From Parascedosporium putredinis (taxonomy: Eukaryota > Ascomycota > Sordariomycetes > Microascales > Microascaceae): 64,000 bases of DNA. Under the pieces are notes generated by a model, which saw only the letters and a program-made list of their open reading frames with translations, had not been told where the DNA came from and did not search any database. A program made the position numbers and the translations under genes. Below, one piece after another: positions 21,390-33,452 of this stretch. The number at the start of each line of letters is the position of its first letter. Position 1 is the stretch's first letter. The stretch is from contig CASHTG010000018.1 of assembly GCA_949357655.1 (NCBI GenBank), positions 1,240,001 through 1,304,000 on the forward strand. Reading direction: 5' to 3'.

Positions 21390-24224
21390 TCTCAAGAGGA
21401 TGGCACATATAACAGATCTAATTTATTGCCTGCCATTTCGTGGTTGAGGTGGGGGCGAAATAGACAATCGGATATTAAAGACATCGGACGGGAGATGGGA
21501 GAAGGGGAAAAAGTTTTCCGTCGCCATGGCACAGCTGAATGCGGTGGGGGAATGGGCGGTACCGAGCGACAGAATCCGCTTCGAGAAGCAATCTGATAAC
21601 CCGCCAGCACTATACCTTAAAATGTTTGACCAGGAAACAGGGAAACTCAGTATTATATTGTTGTGCATATCGTTTATCGTCAAGCCTCTGCAGTAGAAAG
21701 TGGCGGGTAAAACGACCATTAACTATCAAAGAGGTTCAGGCCCACCAGCCTGCCTTTGCTGGCCACTGAACCAGTTAAAGTATCAACCCAGAGAGCACGC
21801 AGATTCACACAGGAGATATCGGGAGATCCACCGTCTTCTTCCCACAATCAGGAGACGGGAGAAAAGGAAAGAAGCGGAGCCTTCAATCCCTCTGTACCTG
21901 ACCTGTAGAGGTACAGTATCCCGTCGTCCGTGCCCTCCTTGTTCCTGGGCCCTGGTCTAGCGTGGCTTGCCTCTGGACAAACCCCCACCCCTTTCCTTCC
22001 TGACCCGTTCCTCCTGACTTTGGTCGACGTCTTCGTGAGGCATCTGTGACCTTGAGAAACTGTCGGCTGGAGCTTCTCGGTCAAGGATGGAATAGATCAA
22101 TGGTATCTGCGATCCGTTGGCCTGATCCTTCTTTGTGGGCATCTCTCCTTTGTCATGGCTGGCCTCGACCGACTTGCTTGTGCTTGAGTCGCGTTCAGCC
22201 TGTCTGTCTCGCTCGCTATAGTCGCAATGGTGTTATTACACCTGGCCCCCTCCATCCCCTTTTCGGTGGACGTGCTCTTGACTTAAAAGTGGGCAGGGTG
22301 GTATTATTGCTCACGTCGCCCAGGCCACCCCATCCAACAACCGCCAGTCTCCTCGCCCACCCACCAACAGGAAAACGAGATCCGGGTCCGATGCGCCAAG
22401 CCGAAGCCAGCGTTGGCCTCGTTCACAAAATGATCGATTCGTGGACTCACAGAAGGAGTTGTTTAGTGGCTGCACAATGCGAGGAGCGAAACGACTCATT
22501 GAGCAACGGCACACCCGCCCTAGGTCCTTGTACTATTTAATGTACTTGTGTACGGCAGTATTCTTAGCGGCGATTGGATCATGAATTCGCTGCAAAGGCG
22601 ATGAGAACAAGAAGCTTGGATTGGTCTGGAGGGTATTGACTGAGTTCCTCCATGCTGGTTCGACCCAACGGAAAGGTTGCTTCTTCGTGCGCGTGCTGAT
22701 AAGATTCTGCGTCTTTTATAGTCCGCATGTTCTTTTCGCATGCACACTATGGTCGCATCGTCACAGTTAAGACGAGGTGACTGAAGGCTTTGGCTCACTC
22801 CTCCTCATACCTCATTTTAGGGTAATAATAGTACTCTTGTACTCTTGACTATTGACGGAAGCTACCCCCTAAACACATGCACATGTGCTGTGGGCTTAGG
22901 ACGGTACGGATTCCGGTCGCTCGCGCTCGCGGACATTGCGCTCCACAGCGACGACGTCTTTCCTTCACTTCCTTTGTCTGTATCTGTACCATTTCCCCCT
23001 TTCTTCATTTTTGTATGAACGAAAGTCGCGCGAGGGCGTTGCACCCTTTTTCGAGCTGTTGGTCCTTTGGAGCGTCCGTACAATTGCTTTCTCGCCCAAG
23101 TTCAGAATAACTCTCACCTTGTACCTACCCTACCCCTGATCGAGGAAGGCATAGCCTCCCTTTGGCTTGAAACCGACTACACACCTACCCCCAGTCGATC
23201 GAGGGAAAGACCTCCGTGCTCACAGTTCAAGACTTTCCACCCCTGGGCTCTAGATTTATCGGTTGACTATCACACCCCATACTGAACCACGCCGGCCGGA
23301 TTGCCCTTTTCCCTTCCCCTTGGCCTGAGCTTGAAAGCAGAGCACAAGCCATTCTTACCCTTTGTTGAACGAGCTCCTGTGCCAGACCAGGATTTACCAC
23401 CTCCACCCGACACCTTGGCCCTCTCATCCCCGACATCGATTAGTCCCTCTTTGACGGACCTGAAACTTCTTCCCAAAGAAATACGAATTCGATCTGACCC
23501 TCACCAAACAACGACGACCTCAGCTTGATGTTTACGATTGTGACGGAACCTACGAACATCTGTTTATTTTTCTGCCTGAACGACGTGTACCCTCTTTCGG
23601 CGTTGCCATACCTTCTCGAGGCTCTTGGCTGTGAAGCGCGACCGTCCCCTCGACAGTAGTGAGTTTTGGGAGTTGGAAACCAACCCTGTGAAGAGTTTCG
23701 CATGTCATCCTGCATTGCGGTTGCTGCCTCTTCGCTGAACACTTGAACCTGAACCCGAGCTTTCCCGCCAGCTCTGCGAACTGTGGTGCCTTTCTTAGCC
23801 GTCGAAACAGCGCGGTGGACGGATCGTCGCAGCGAACAAGGCGCATCGAAAGGAATTCTAGAATGGACGGATAGGCCAACTTCGAACCAGCACCATCACT
23901 TTTATCTTCTTGATCGCGACCCCAGCGTTGGCCGCTTGGTTTGCAACGCGGAAAACGCACGGCGATCCGATCGGCGTCTCAGCGATCCCAGCACCGGGTC
24001 AATCTTTTTCTGGAGGGCCTTTTCAAATGCTTTGCGTTTTCATTGACATTATTCCTCACAAGTCGACCTAAAATTACGAGTGTCTCTGACGGCAACTCAT
24101 CCGAGACAAATCTGCCATCGCGGTGGCAGGGTGCGCCATTGTCTAGTTGATGTAGGACTGAAAGCATCCAACCCCCTCACTTATACGCCGCTCCTCCTAC
24201 TTTGGACGGAACAATCGCTCCATC
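21390..24224. other. Intergenic region
   Basis: No recognisable gene was found in 2.8 kb. The last part, from about 23000, is pyrimidine-rich and probably holds the promoter and long 5' leader of the gene starting at 24225. An unseen 5' exon cannot be excluded. Confidence 0.45.
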
Positions 24225-26895
24225 ATGGCTACCGCGCGCCTCCCTGTCCTCAGGGTAGACACCTACGAGGATGCCTTACCTATTGTCTTGATCCCACCTT
24301 CCGACGATGCCCCCACTGCCTCGCCCCGCGCCGGCACACCCTCGGAGGCCGAGGCAAAGATGCTGAGGGCGCGGAACCGCTCGCCCAAATCACCTGCCTT
24401 GCATCCGATCCGATCTATGCAGGAGGCGTTCAACGAGTCTTTAATAGAAGCTACCAAGGATGCGTCACTGAATAAGCCGAAACTTCGACACCTCGATGCA
24501 AAAGCCCGACGAGAGCACCTAATTGCCCAGGAAAAGGGCGAGGAGTTGTATGGCATGCGTTGGCGGTACCGACCGGGTCAGACACAGCATGAGCTATGCA
24601 AGCTCATGTCCCAGATTTCATTTGGCATGAACTTGCTTTTGACTGGCAAGGCAAACAGCGACGACCAGGTCGTGTCAATTATCCAGGGCCACATTGACGA
24701 GATCGACGAATTCCTAGACGTCGCCCTCGAGGATTTCCAGCAGGCCACCGCGGACCTCACTGAACGAATAAAATATTTGCGGCTCCCCCTGGAGCATCTC
24801 GACGTTTTCGAGAAGCTCCTAGAGGACCGAAACTACCGTGCAGAGCTCCTCCATAACAACGAGAATATCGATCACATCCTTAGCCGGACTATGTCGATGT
24901 TGACGCAATACGAATCTGATTTTGCCAAGGGTCTTCGCTCAACCAAGGACTTCATTACCTATCTTGCCGAGCAACGAGACAGCCCTCGACGGACTCAGTA
25001 CCCCGATATTGATGATATCTATAAGGCGATGAAGGGCAACACCGACGGTTGGCGCATTGCATTCTTGGACCTGCAGCAGCAAGGCATCAACCTGGATGGT
25101 CTCTCGACCAAGCTTTCGACAATGGTTGCCACAATCCAAAGCAAGGCTGGAGAGGTCAGTCGACGGACGTGGGTAAGTTCCCTTCTTGGGTCGCCCTTAA
25201 TCACTCCTTCCTTCCTATCCCTCTTGTCTCAGAATGATCACACAGCCCAGTCCCCAGCCCCTCGCTCCTCACCCGCTAGTGCCTTTGCTGACATTGCTCA
25301 CCTTTTAAGACCAAGATTGAACCCTTTAGCCTTCCTCGTGTCAACAGCATACGCGCGAGCCAGCAAACATCGCCGGCATCGAGCACCTCTCCATCCGTCA
25401 TGTCTACCAGAAGCCCTACGTCATCTAATAGCATAAGCGAATCGATCACGCCAACCCACGCACCGCTCGATGCCATCCGCTTCAACCGACTCACGATCAG
25501 CGCCGCGCTCGGACCTGCGCTCGAGAACCCCTTTGAGGATCTCAAATTCATTACTCACCAAGACAACGACGCGATTGCGGACAACTTGGTCCCTGATGAT
25601 GGTGATGTAACGGTAGATCATGGAGAAGATATTTTGAGCATCAGCCTCGGTGAGGCGCGAGGTGCCGCAACCAACGACCACGGGGGCGTGCATGACCGGG
25701 ACCAAGATCTTGGGGTGCAGAGCGAGGTTGGGGTTCACATGTACCAAACGGTGGAGGGTATGACCGGGCAGGAGTCGGCTAAAGGTGTCAAGAATGAGCC
25801 TCTGCTCTGCGAAATCGAAGAGGAGCAGGAAGGCGTAGAGGAGGAGGTGAGGGCAGAGGTGAAGGAGGAGACAAAGGACGATGCGTATGGCGATCTTTAC
25901 CTTTTGCAGCCTCGAACATATACGCCCAGGCTGCCGGCACCACTTCCATCTCCAGCGGTCAAAGAGTATAAGCCACCGGTTACGTCGCAAACGGCCTCGA
26001 CGATTACGATATCCCCGTTCCTTTGCAAGCTACGGCCGTGGCTTCGGCCGAGCCACAACCTTCCTCCATCCCCGATTTCCCCAAACGGTCATCTCTTCGC
26101 CAGAGGGTCTCACTCAAAGGCAACGCGCCGCCGGAGTCGATCAAGATCCCCGCCCATGCGATCCACGCCGCAACTCCGACCATCGCCAAACCTAGCAACC
26201 CTGCCGGATTCGGCCTATGGATCGGACAATGATTTACGGCATCGCGCGAGTGCCATCCACCTCCCAGAGCCCTCCCCGCCAATCCTCAACCGCACAATGC
26301 CGTCTCCTCTCTCTGACAGGCAAGTTTACCACCCTGTTCAGGCGAGCCCCCATTCTCCCCTCCAGCAGAGGCCGCACACTTCCTACAATGCCTTCCCTAC
26401 TCCTCCCCGTACGAGCCACACTTTTCAACCCGGCCACACAAGAAATGCGCCATCGCGCCTGGGCGGCGCCAGCACGCTCAGCAAGGTCACCACACTTACC
26501 TACGATACTGCAACCTCAAAAGGTGGTAGTGGCGACAAGCGGCTCAAAAGAAAAAGAGCGCGTTTGGTTGGCTCAAGAAGGCCTTTGCGCTAGATGAAGA
26601 CGAGAAAGCGGCATTTGAGGCACGTAAAGTGACGCAAGACCAGAACTTGTACTACCAGGAGCGCAGCAAAAAGTTCCTCGATGGCAGGAGGGTTCGAACG
26701 CCCAACCAGCAAGGCCGTGATAGCCCGGCTTCGACGTATCAGGGATCAATGTACCAGGCCTCGAACTACGAGGCTTCTGCATACCAAACCTCGATGTATC
26801 GCCCCCAATCACCCTACCAACACTCACCTCACCAGCAATCCCTCTATCACGGCTCCACGGGATACCAGAGTCCAGGGTACCAAGGACACCAGTGA
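24225..26895 (+). CDS. Uncharacterised large protein, helical N-half and Tyr/Gln-rich tail
   Basis: I do not recognise a named family. Two exons fit (24225-25172 and 25310-26895, GTAAGT donor, TTTTAAG acceptor), giving about 844 residues after correction. Residues 1 to about 320 are predicted helical, with segments such as RPGQTQHELCKLMSQISFGM and HIDEIDEFLDVALEDFQQAT, and look like a conserved ascomycete domain. The middle is Ser/Pro-rich and acidic (EIEEEQEGVEEEVRAEVKEE) and includes FPKRSSLRQRVSLKGNAPPE. The C-terminus has a basic patch, KSAFGWLKKAFALDEDEK, then a tail built of YQxS/YxxS units. Three breaks: one base missing near 25990, one extra C near 26200, and one A missing in the run 26546-26549. 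It could be a cytoskeletal or cell-cortex adaptor, but that is a guess from composition only. Confidence 0.65.
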
Positions 26896-27969
26896 ACAAC
26901 GCGACGATGGTAGGGGAAGAAAGAAGGAGGCCAATGTTTCAAACCAATACCAGCACAATCGACCTCTCTTTGTCACGTTTCTGTTGTATACTTGTCGCCA
27001 AGTCCCGATATCTCTTCGACGAGCATGGACGCCTTCACTCGCCGACCCATCTCTCCACTTCTCCCGAGTACGAGGCCTTTTCGTTTCCTCTCGTTTTCCG
27101 TTGTTGCCCTCGAGATGGCAAATGCCTTGCCTCTTTTCTTTTTGTGTCTAAAAATACCCGTGTCACTGGCACATATCACAGCATATACCCACGCCGTCGG
27201 TGGCCGTAATTTCTTTTTTGTTTCTCTTGAATCACCAACCGTTGAACGGTTCTCGAAACTACTACAATAGTGCGACCCTTCGAACAAAACGATGGATGCT
27301 CGGCCTGTCGAAACCCTCCATCTATGGGTGTATTTATTGCGATACTCCCTATCTAACCTGCGTATTATACCTCGACCTCTTCCTATTACTTGTTACGCCT
27401 CGATGTTGGGCGCCCTGCTAAAGCCCTGAACCATCACCCATCTACCCAAACCGTTTTTCTTTTTCGGAGTTTCCTGGTGACAGCAGCATTTTTTCTTTGG
27501 CTTTTGATGTCTCACGAATACTATTACACTAATACACCTAATCAACTACCCTTACCTATTTCCTTGAGTCGTGGTGTGTACGGGATCATGGATCTGCATA
27601 GCGGGATGATGTATTTGGGAATGCAGCGAGCTCGCACAGCGTCCGGGGATCTTTCTTCCTTCAAGGTAGCCTTCGGCGAGAGCGCCTGGGGAAGAATGGA
27701 GGAAGAGAACAAGGAGGGGGCGATTATCCTGTGGAGTTGTGCGCAGTCATCCCGTCGTTGCCGAGTTTTGCTCGCCGCTCCCGTGCTGTTATTCAAATTT
27801 TTGTTTTTTTACTGTGAACCAACCATCGTCCGAGCAAGGAGTCATATGGATATATAGCATAGGCGGAATTGTTATTTCGAAATGTGAAATGTTCTTTTTC
27901 TAAAGTCTTTATCCCTGTTTCTTACAATGCAGGCGTCTTATGGACCCATTTGCTTTCGCGCTATCTTCC
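26896..27969. other. Convergent intergenic region
   Basis: This is the shared 3' flank of the gene ending at 26895 and the F-box gene ending at 27970. Pyrimidine-rich and AT-richer segments are visible, and no gene is recognised. Confidence 0.5.
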
Positions 27970-29752
27970 CTAGGCCCCGAGGCCGTAGCTTCTCACGCGG
28001 CTAAAGAAGAAGGGCTTGTCGTTCTTGAGTTCGAATATGGCCCAGTCGTCAGTCAATTTATTGTAGCTGTGGAAGCCGCGCCAGACAAGTTTGTTGTTTC
28101 TCGAGGCAGGCTTGCCCGCGCTGCGCAAGGATAGGTCTAGCCGGTAGACGTATTTTTCGCCCACAACGCCCTCGGTCTCGACGACAAGGTCGCCTTCGGG
28201 GTTCTCGTCGGGGACGGGGGCGGGGGCGGCGGGGGTGGCCAGGAGGATGAGGAGGAGGCGGGGAGACGAGCTTCCAGCGGCCGGGGAGGGCCTTTTCGAC
28301 GACGATGGAGGGCAGGTGGGGGCGGCGCCGCCGCGGTGGGTCTCGACGAGGTCCTTGGTGAGGTAGGGGACGACGTCGGCGGGCTCGGTGGTGGTGAGGA
28401 GGCTGATGACGGTGCCGTCGCGGAAGAAGCGGAGGTAGCGGTAGTAGGTGACGATGTGGACGGGGCTGTTCCAGGAGATGTAGTTGACGTTGGCGAGGCC
28501 GGAGCGGATGTAGTTGGCGGTGGCGATGTAGGCGCCGTTGAAGCGGATGCGGGGGCGGGTGCGCCACATGGTCTTCCACGAGGAGGCGTAGAAGAGGGGA
28601 GGAGGGCTAACGTGGTTTGCTCGCTCCGGTGGGCGTCGCGGGCGGCGCGCTCTTCGGGGTGAGCCAGAGTACCGGGGTGGCGACGACGTCCGGGCCAGAG
28701 CCCTCCACTCGGTCCTGGTCCTGGTCCTGGTCGTCGTCTTCGTCGCCCGCGCCGGGCGGCAAGGTCTTCCCGTACAGGTCGGTGCGGAAGCGGTAGTGCA
28801 TGCCGGCGAAGCCGAATTCGGGGCCGAGGCAGACGCGGCGCCAGATGCGGTCCTCGGTGGCGACGAGGTAGGCGAAGCGCTTGCAGACGCGGGAGAGGCG
28901 GGCAAAGTCGGCGACGTCGAGGACGGCGACGTCGCGCAGGATGTGGGCGAGCAGCTCCTCGGGGAGGTTGGCGATGGGGCAGGGGGCGGCGGGGGTGCCT
29001 TCGACTTCGGGGGGCTGGGGTGATGCCGAGGGCTTGAAAGCTGGAGATGAGGTCGCTGACGGATTGGGAGGGAGCGCCGCGGGTGGGGGCTGTTGTCGTT
29101 GTCGTCGTCGTTGGTGTTGGTGTTGTTGTTGCTGCTGGTGGAGCGACTGAGGGCGTCGTCTTTGGGGTAGAGGGTGACCCGGCGGTGCCTGCTGCGGAGG
29201 GAGGGGAGGGCGTGATGTTGGCACGCTAAAATGCTTCTTGCGGTAGACTTGGTCTACGCGGCTATCCATCTAGAGGGCGGGTTGTTAGCGTGAAGGGGCC
29301 CTTTTCTAGTTAGAAGGACATGCTCTAATTTTTCTTACATACCCGGAACGCCTTGCGGTAGAGATTCAGACTGTCGCCCAGATTACCCTGTGCCTCTCTC
29401 ATGACGGCAGCCTCGAAGTGGTCGAGGGCGGATTCGAGCGTCTTCTCACCGTCCGCGGCAGACTGGCCCGCCGCCAGGGCGTCCTTGCCCTGGCCCTCGC
29501 CAAATAGCTCATCAAAGGCTTGGGTCTGCACGTAGTCGTCATTCCCGTGCGCCGCGTGGGTGGCCGGAGTGGCGGGGGCCTTTGTCCCCTCGCGGCGCGG
29601 GTTACGCTGGAGATGGGGACGGAGGGTCCGGCGCCAGAGGAGGAGGCGGTGGCGGTGGGGGCGGCGGGGCGCTTGGAGTGGACTTCGGAGAGCCATTCCT
29701 TTCGGAAGGCGTCGAGCTCGGAGATGAGCTCGTTGGAGGGGCGGCTGGTCAT
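27970..29752 (-). CDS. F-box protein of the Hrt3/Pof7 (FBXO9-like) family
   Basis: Likely substrate receptor of an SCF ubiquitin ligase. Exon 1 (29752-29343) starts MTSRPSNELISELDAFRKEW and holds the TPR/MIT-like helix ALDHFEAAVMREAQGNLGDS plus LNLYRKAFR. After the intron 29342-29270, MDSRVDQVYRKKHF continues the same family block. A Gln/His/Pro-rich linker follows, then the F-box IANLPEELLAHILRDVAVLD with VADFARLSRVCKRFAYLVAT. The C-terminal domain shows PPLFYASSWKTMWRTRPRIR, VTYYRYLRFFRDGTVISLLT and the end KNDKPFFFSRVRSYGLGA. Four single-base breaks are needed, near 29610, 28630, 28320 and 28240; two are compensating. Corrected length is about 569 residues. Recognition is strong; exact sequence at the breaks is not. 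Confidence 0.88.
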
Positions 29753-31302
29753 CTTGGGGGACTAGCTAAACCGGTGTCGAGGAAGGGGGAGTGGGCTGTA
29801 GATGTGTGGTGGGGTCAAGTTTTGTCTCAGGAGGAAGGGGACTTGATGGAGAGATGGGGCAGGCTATCAAGGGAGGATAAAAACTGGTAGGATTGGAGGC
29901 GGAGGCGGGTTGACGTTCGTCGCAGATGGGACATTGGGGTTTAGGAGTGAGTGCAGTTACAAGTTGGAAGGGGAGGTTATGGCGGCACGCTTGACCGTGG
30001 GGAGGCGTGAGCTAGGGGTGTTCCAGAGATGGATATATATTGAGGATAAAGCTGTTAAAAGAAGCACGATTGATAGGTTTTAGAGGGTCTTTAGAGAAGA
30101 TTGATATCAAGGCAGGAAATTACAAGAAAGTGCAGACTCGTTGGTGTAATTGCCTCTCAGCACTCAAGGTGGCGGTGATAAGAGTAGTTTTTGAGGATGC
30201 TTGATAATAGGCAAGCACGACGTGAGGAGCAGCGCCTTCGGAGCTTCGTCGACGCTGATTACTCATTCGGCGAAGAGCGTCGCCAGTCGGAGCCATCTCC
30301 GCCATTTCGCGCTGCACGTCAGCGGCGGTCACCAGCTTTTGATAGGCTGCATGTAGGCTGAGGACGGCCTGGCCAGCGCCATTCCTTGACTGTTCGGTCG
30401 GGTTAGCTTTTGGTTGGAATACTGTTGAGCTTTTACTCTCGCTCGTTGTGTCCCTGGTCTAGGCAGCCTCTCAGGGTTAATCCTCCCTTCACCCAGGCAT
30501 GGCGATAATTGCTGGACTGACTGTCTCTCTCCTTTTCCTTTTCATGAAATGCCAGTCTTCTTTTATTTTGCAAGTCCCCTGCCGTGCTGTTTGACTCGAC
30601 GGCTGCTCCGCAATTAGGTCACTCATTCTTTCTATAGTAAATATTGCATGTAGTGTGGAAGGCGGTCTATGCTTGTGCGTCGACGGAGAGAAGGTCAATC
30701 ACTTCACTTGCACGGGTCCGGCCTCTGAGACTGCTAAAGGTTATACAGCATATATCGTATCCATAAATCGCTGTTCATTAGATATAATTTTCAGCCACCC
30801 CAAGTTCTGCGGATTTCGCAGGACAACATCGAATGCTGGCCGCTTTGAAGGTGCTCTAGCTTGGCGCTTGGCCCTCCTTCCACGCGCAACTTTCAAGGGC
30901 GATGGCGTGCCAGTCCCCTCCGTCGTGGAGGGGCTGAACCTGCCGTTTCTCTATGACTGTAGCGCGCTCTCCCACCATTCAAGTCAAGCCAAGAGTCAAG
31001 CCACAGTCTCGATGCTCAATTTTTTTTTCCCTTTCTTTTCTTTCCCATTAGAAAGGGGGTAGGTAGCATTTACTTGAAGGAAGAAACTACACGCATATAA
31101 CGAGAAAGCGAGTGAGTGGCTTCCTAGCAACTGGCTCGGAACTATCGGTGGCTCCGATCGTCTGCACGCCCACATTTGCGCTGCCCTTCCTCCTCCCCCA
31201 CAGTCTCCTAGAAACACACGGCGCCGGAGCGGAGCGGAAGCCAGTCGCATCAAACACGCAGGCCACCTTCACAGGGCCGGCGGACTATAGACAGACCCCG
31301 CA
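29753..31302. other. Intergenic region upstream of two divergent genes
   Basis: Apart from a weak coding candidate at 30120-30462, nothing is recognised. The region is the divergent promoter of the F-box gene (minus) and the chromate-type transporter (plus). It contains a run of nine T at 31020-31028 followed by a pyrimidine-rich stretch. Confidence 0.45.
30120..30462 (-). CDS. Candidate small gene or exon, unrecognised
   Basis: A minus-strand open frame without stops reads ...SSTVFQPKANPTEQSRNGAG and AYQKLVTAADVQREMAEMAP, ending RQLHQRVCTFL at 30120. Its composition (acidic/basic helix, then NQRRRSSEGAAPHVVLAYY) looks more protein-like than the surrounding frames. No ATG opens it, so an upstream exon would be required; a frame beginning MSDLIAEQPSSQ near 30629 is one possible first exon, joined at an uncertain splice. 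I recognise no family. It could equally be chance. Confidence 0.25.
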
Positions 31303-33157
31303 ATGGCGATTCAACAATCCTACCTGGGCCACATAAGTCCGCTGAAAGTTGTCAAGCGGCTCAAGAACACCTTTCGCCAATGCTGGCACTTAGGAATCAC
31401 CGCCTTTGGCGGGCCACCCGTCCATTTCCAGCTTGTGCGTAATGCGTACCGTTTGATACCCTGGCCCTACCCGCCCTAGCCCTGCGCGCGAGGTAGTCGC
31501 TGCCATCTTGAGATGGATATGCTAACATAAAAATGGTTCCACGGTTAATAGTTCCATACCAAATTCGTCACCAAGGCTCAGTGGATAAACGAAGAAGTGG
31601 TACGGAACATAGCCTTGCTTTCCATATACGAACCCCCATCCCCAGCACTGCTCTTACTCGTGGCGTCCCATCTCCAGTTTGTTTTCACTAACACGTCTTT
31701 AGTATCAAGAGCTCTTCAGCGTGACACAAGCATGTTCGGGCCCTGCCAGCACCAAGATGCTCTATTGTATCAACTTGATGCATGATGGCTTCCCCGCTGC
31801 CCTGTTTGGCCTGCTTTTGTGGAGGTATGTTACCCCTACTACTTTTCTTGTCTTTAGCCAACACTCCCTCCGACTCTTGTTCCAACTAACAGCCCATCTT
31901 CACAGTCTTCCCGGCGCGCTAGTCATGTACGGCCTCTCAATCGGGGTATCCAGCATCGGCGACAGCCTCCCCGCCCCGGTATACGCCCTCCTCTCCGGTC
32001 TCAACTCCGCCACCGTCGGCATCATCGCCCTAGCAGGGGTCCAGCTCGCCGAGAAAACCATCACCGACGTCCCCAGCCGGCTCCTCGTCTTTTTCGGCGC
32101 CTCTGCCGGCCTGCTGTACAACGCCCTGTGGTACTTTCCCGCCATCATGGCCGTGTCCGGGTTCGCCACCGTCGTCTACGATTTTCGCTGGCTCCATCCG
32201 CCCGTCAAGGCCGTCAGCAGCCTGATCAAAGCTCCCCTACGCTACCTGCGCCGTAAACGGGAGCCCCCGTCCGACCCGCCCGTCGAGGATGGCGGCGACG
32301 GCGGCGGCGGTGACGACTCATTTGTCCGGCTCAGCAGCAACGTGGCGCGGACAGCCTCGCAGCGCAGGCACGATGCCGCCTCTGGCGCGTCTTCGACGCT
32401 CCCGGTAACGGAGCAGGACGCCGAGGAGAGCCGATCCGACACCGAGACGGAACCGCGCGTGATCCCCGTCGAGCGCCGCCTCAGCTTCACGTGGAAGTTT
32501 GGACTCGCCGTCATCGTCGGCTTCTTCCTCTCCTTCGCCGCCATCATGGTCGTGCGCGGCGTCGTCAAGAGCAAGCCGCCCCTCTACGACGTCTTTGCCA
32601 ATTTCTTCCTCGCGGGCACCATCATCTTTGGGGGCGGCCCCGTGGTCATCCCTCTCCTGCGCGAGTACGTTGTCACCGAGGGCTGGGTCCGACCGCGCGA
32701 TTTCCTCATCGGCGTCGCCATCATCCAGAGCCTGCCCGGCCCCAACTTCAACGTCGCCGTGTACTTGGGAAGCCTGGCGGCCATCACTCTGGGGTATCCG
32801 TCCATCGTCGGTGCTCTCCTCGGGTACGTTGGCCTCTTTTTCCCGGGCATCATCATCGTCCACGGCACCATGGGTGTGTGGGGCTCCATTCGTGGCCTGC
32901 GCTCCGTCAAGTCCGCCATCCGGGGCGTCAACGCCGCGGCCGTGGGCCTCATGTACACCGCCGTGTATCGGCTCTGGCAGATTGGCTACATCGACGCGGG
33001 GTTCCAGCAGGGCACCAGCTTGGCGAACGAGCCCTGGTGGGTTGTCGTTACGGCTACGAGCTACGTGGGTGGGTATTGGTTTGGCGTGAGCCCGCCCGTT
33101 GCGATTGTTACCGGCGCAATCATGGGAATGATCTACTACGGAGTGACAACAGCGTGA
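31303..33157 (+). CDS. Chromate ion transporter (CHR/ChrA) family protein
   Basis: CHR proteins are multi-spanning membrane transporters; fungal long-chain members are linked to chromate efflux and sulfate-like anions. Four exons (31303-31434, 31552-31599, 31703-31824, 31906-33157) encode 517 uninterrupted residues. The protein has two homologous halves. The N-half shows LGITAFGGPPVHFQLF, WINEEVYQELFSVTQACSGP and SLPGALVM. The C-half mirrors it with FANFFLAGTIIFGGGPVVIP, EGWVRPRDFLIGVAIIQSLP and GPNFNVAVYLG. Between them lies a cytosolic Gly/Asp/Ser-rich linker (EDGGDGGGGDDS...) around residues 195-265. Around ten hydrophobic segments are present. Exon 2 is only 48 bases. No frame break occurs. 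Transport of chromate itself is inferred from family membership. Confidence 0.92.
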
Positions 33158-33452
33158 CGATAGTAGACTGAGATCAAGTAAGGGTTGGGACTGAAGCGCG
33201 GTAGGACCAACTGTTGTTAGGGGACGCTTGGCACCCAGGCCGCCGTTTGGTGCGGGAGTGATATTAACCCATGCAAAAGCACGTAGAAATCGATACGAGA
33301 GGTGAGGTTAATAAAATCTATTTGGATCTGGCCCTATCGGGATTCTTTTCTATTGTACAAGTATAGCCATACATATCTTGCTCATGCATACATTGATTCG
33401 AACACAGCCCCGTGTTTCCGTAGGGCACTCTATCCTTTCTTGTCGCCGTAGC

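Noticed and set aside
16479..24224. CRISPR-like or tandem array in the gene-poor gap
   Set aside because: No regularly spaced direct repeats are present, and the genome is eukaryotic.
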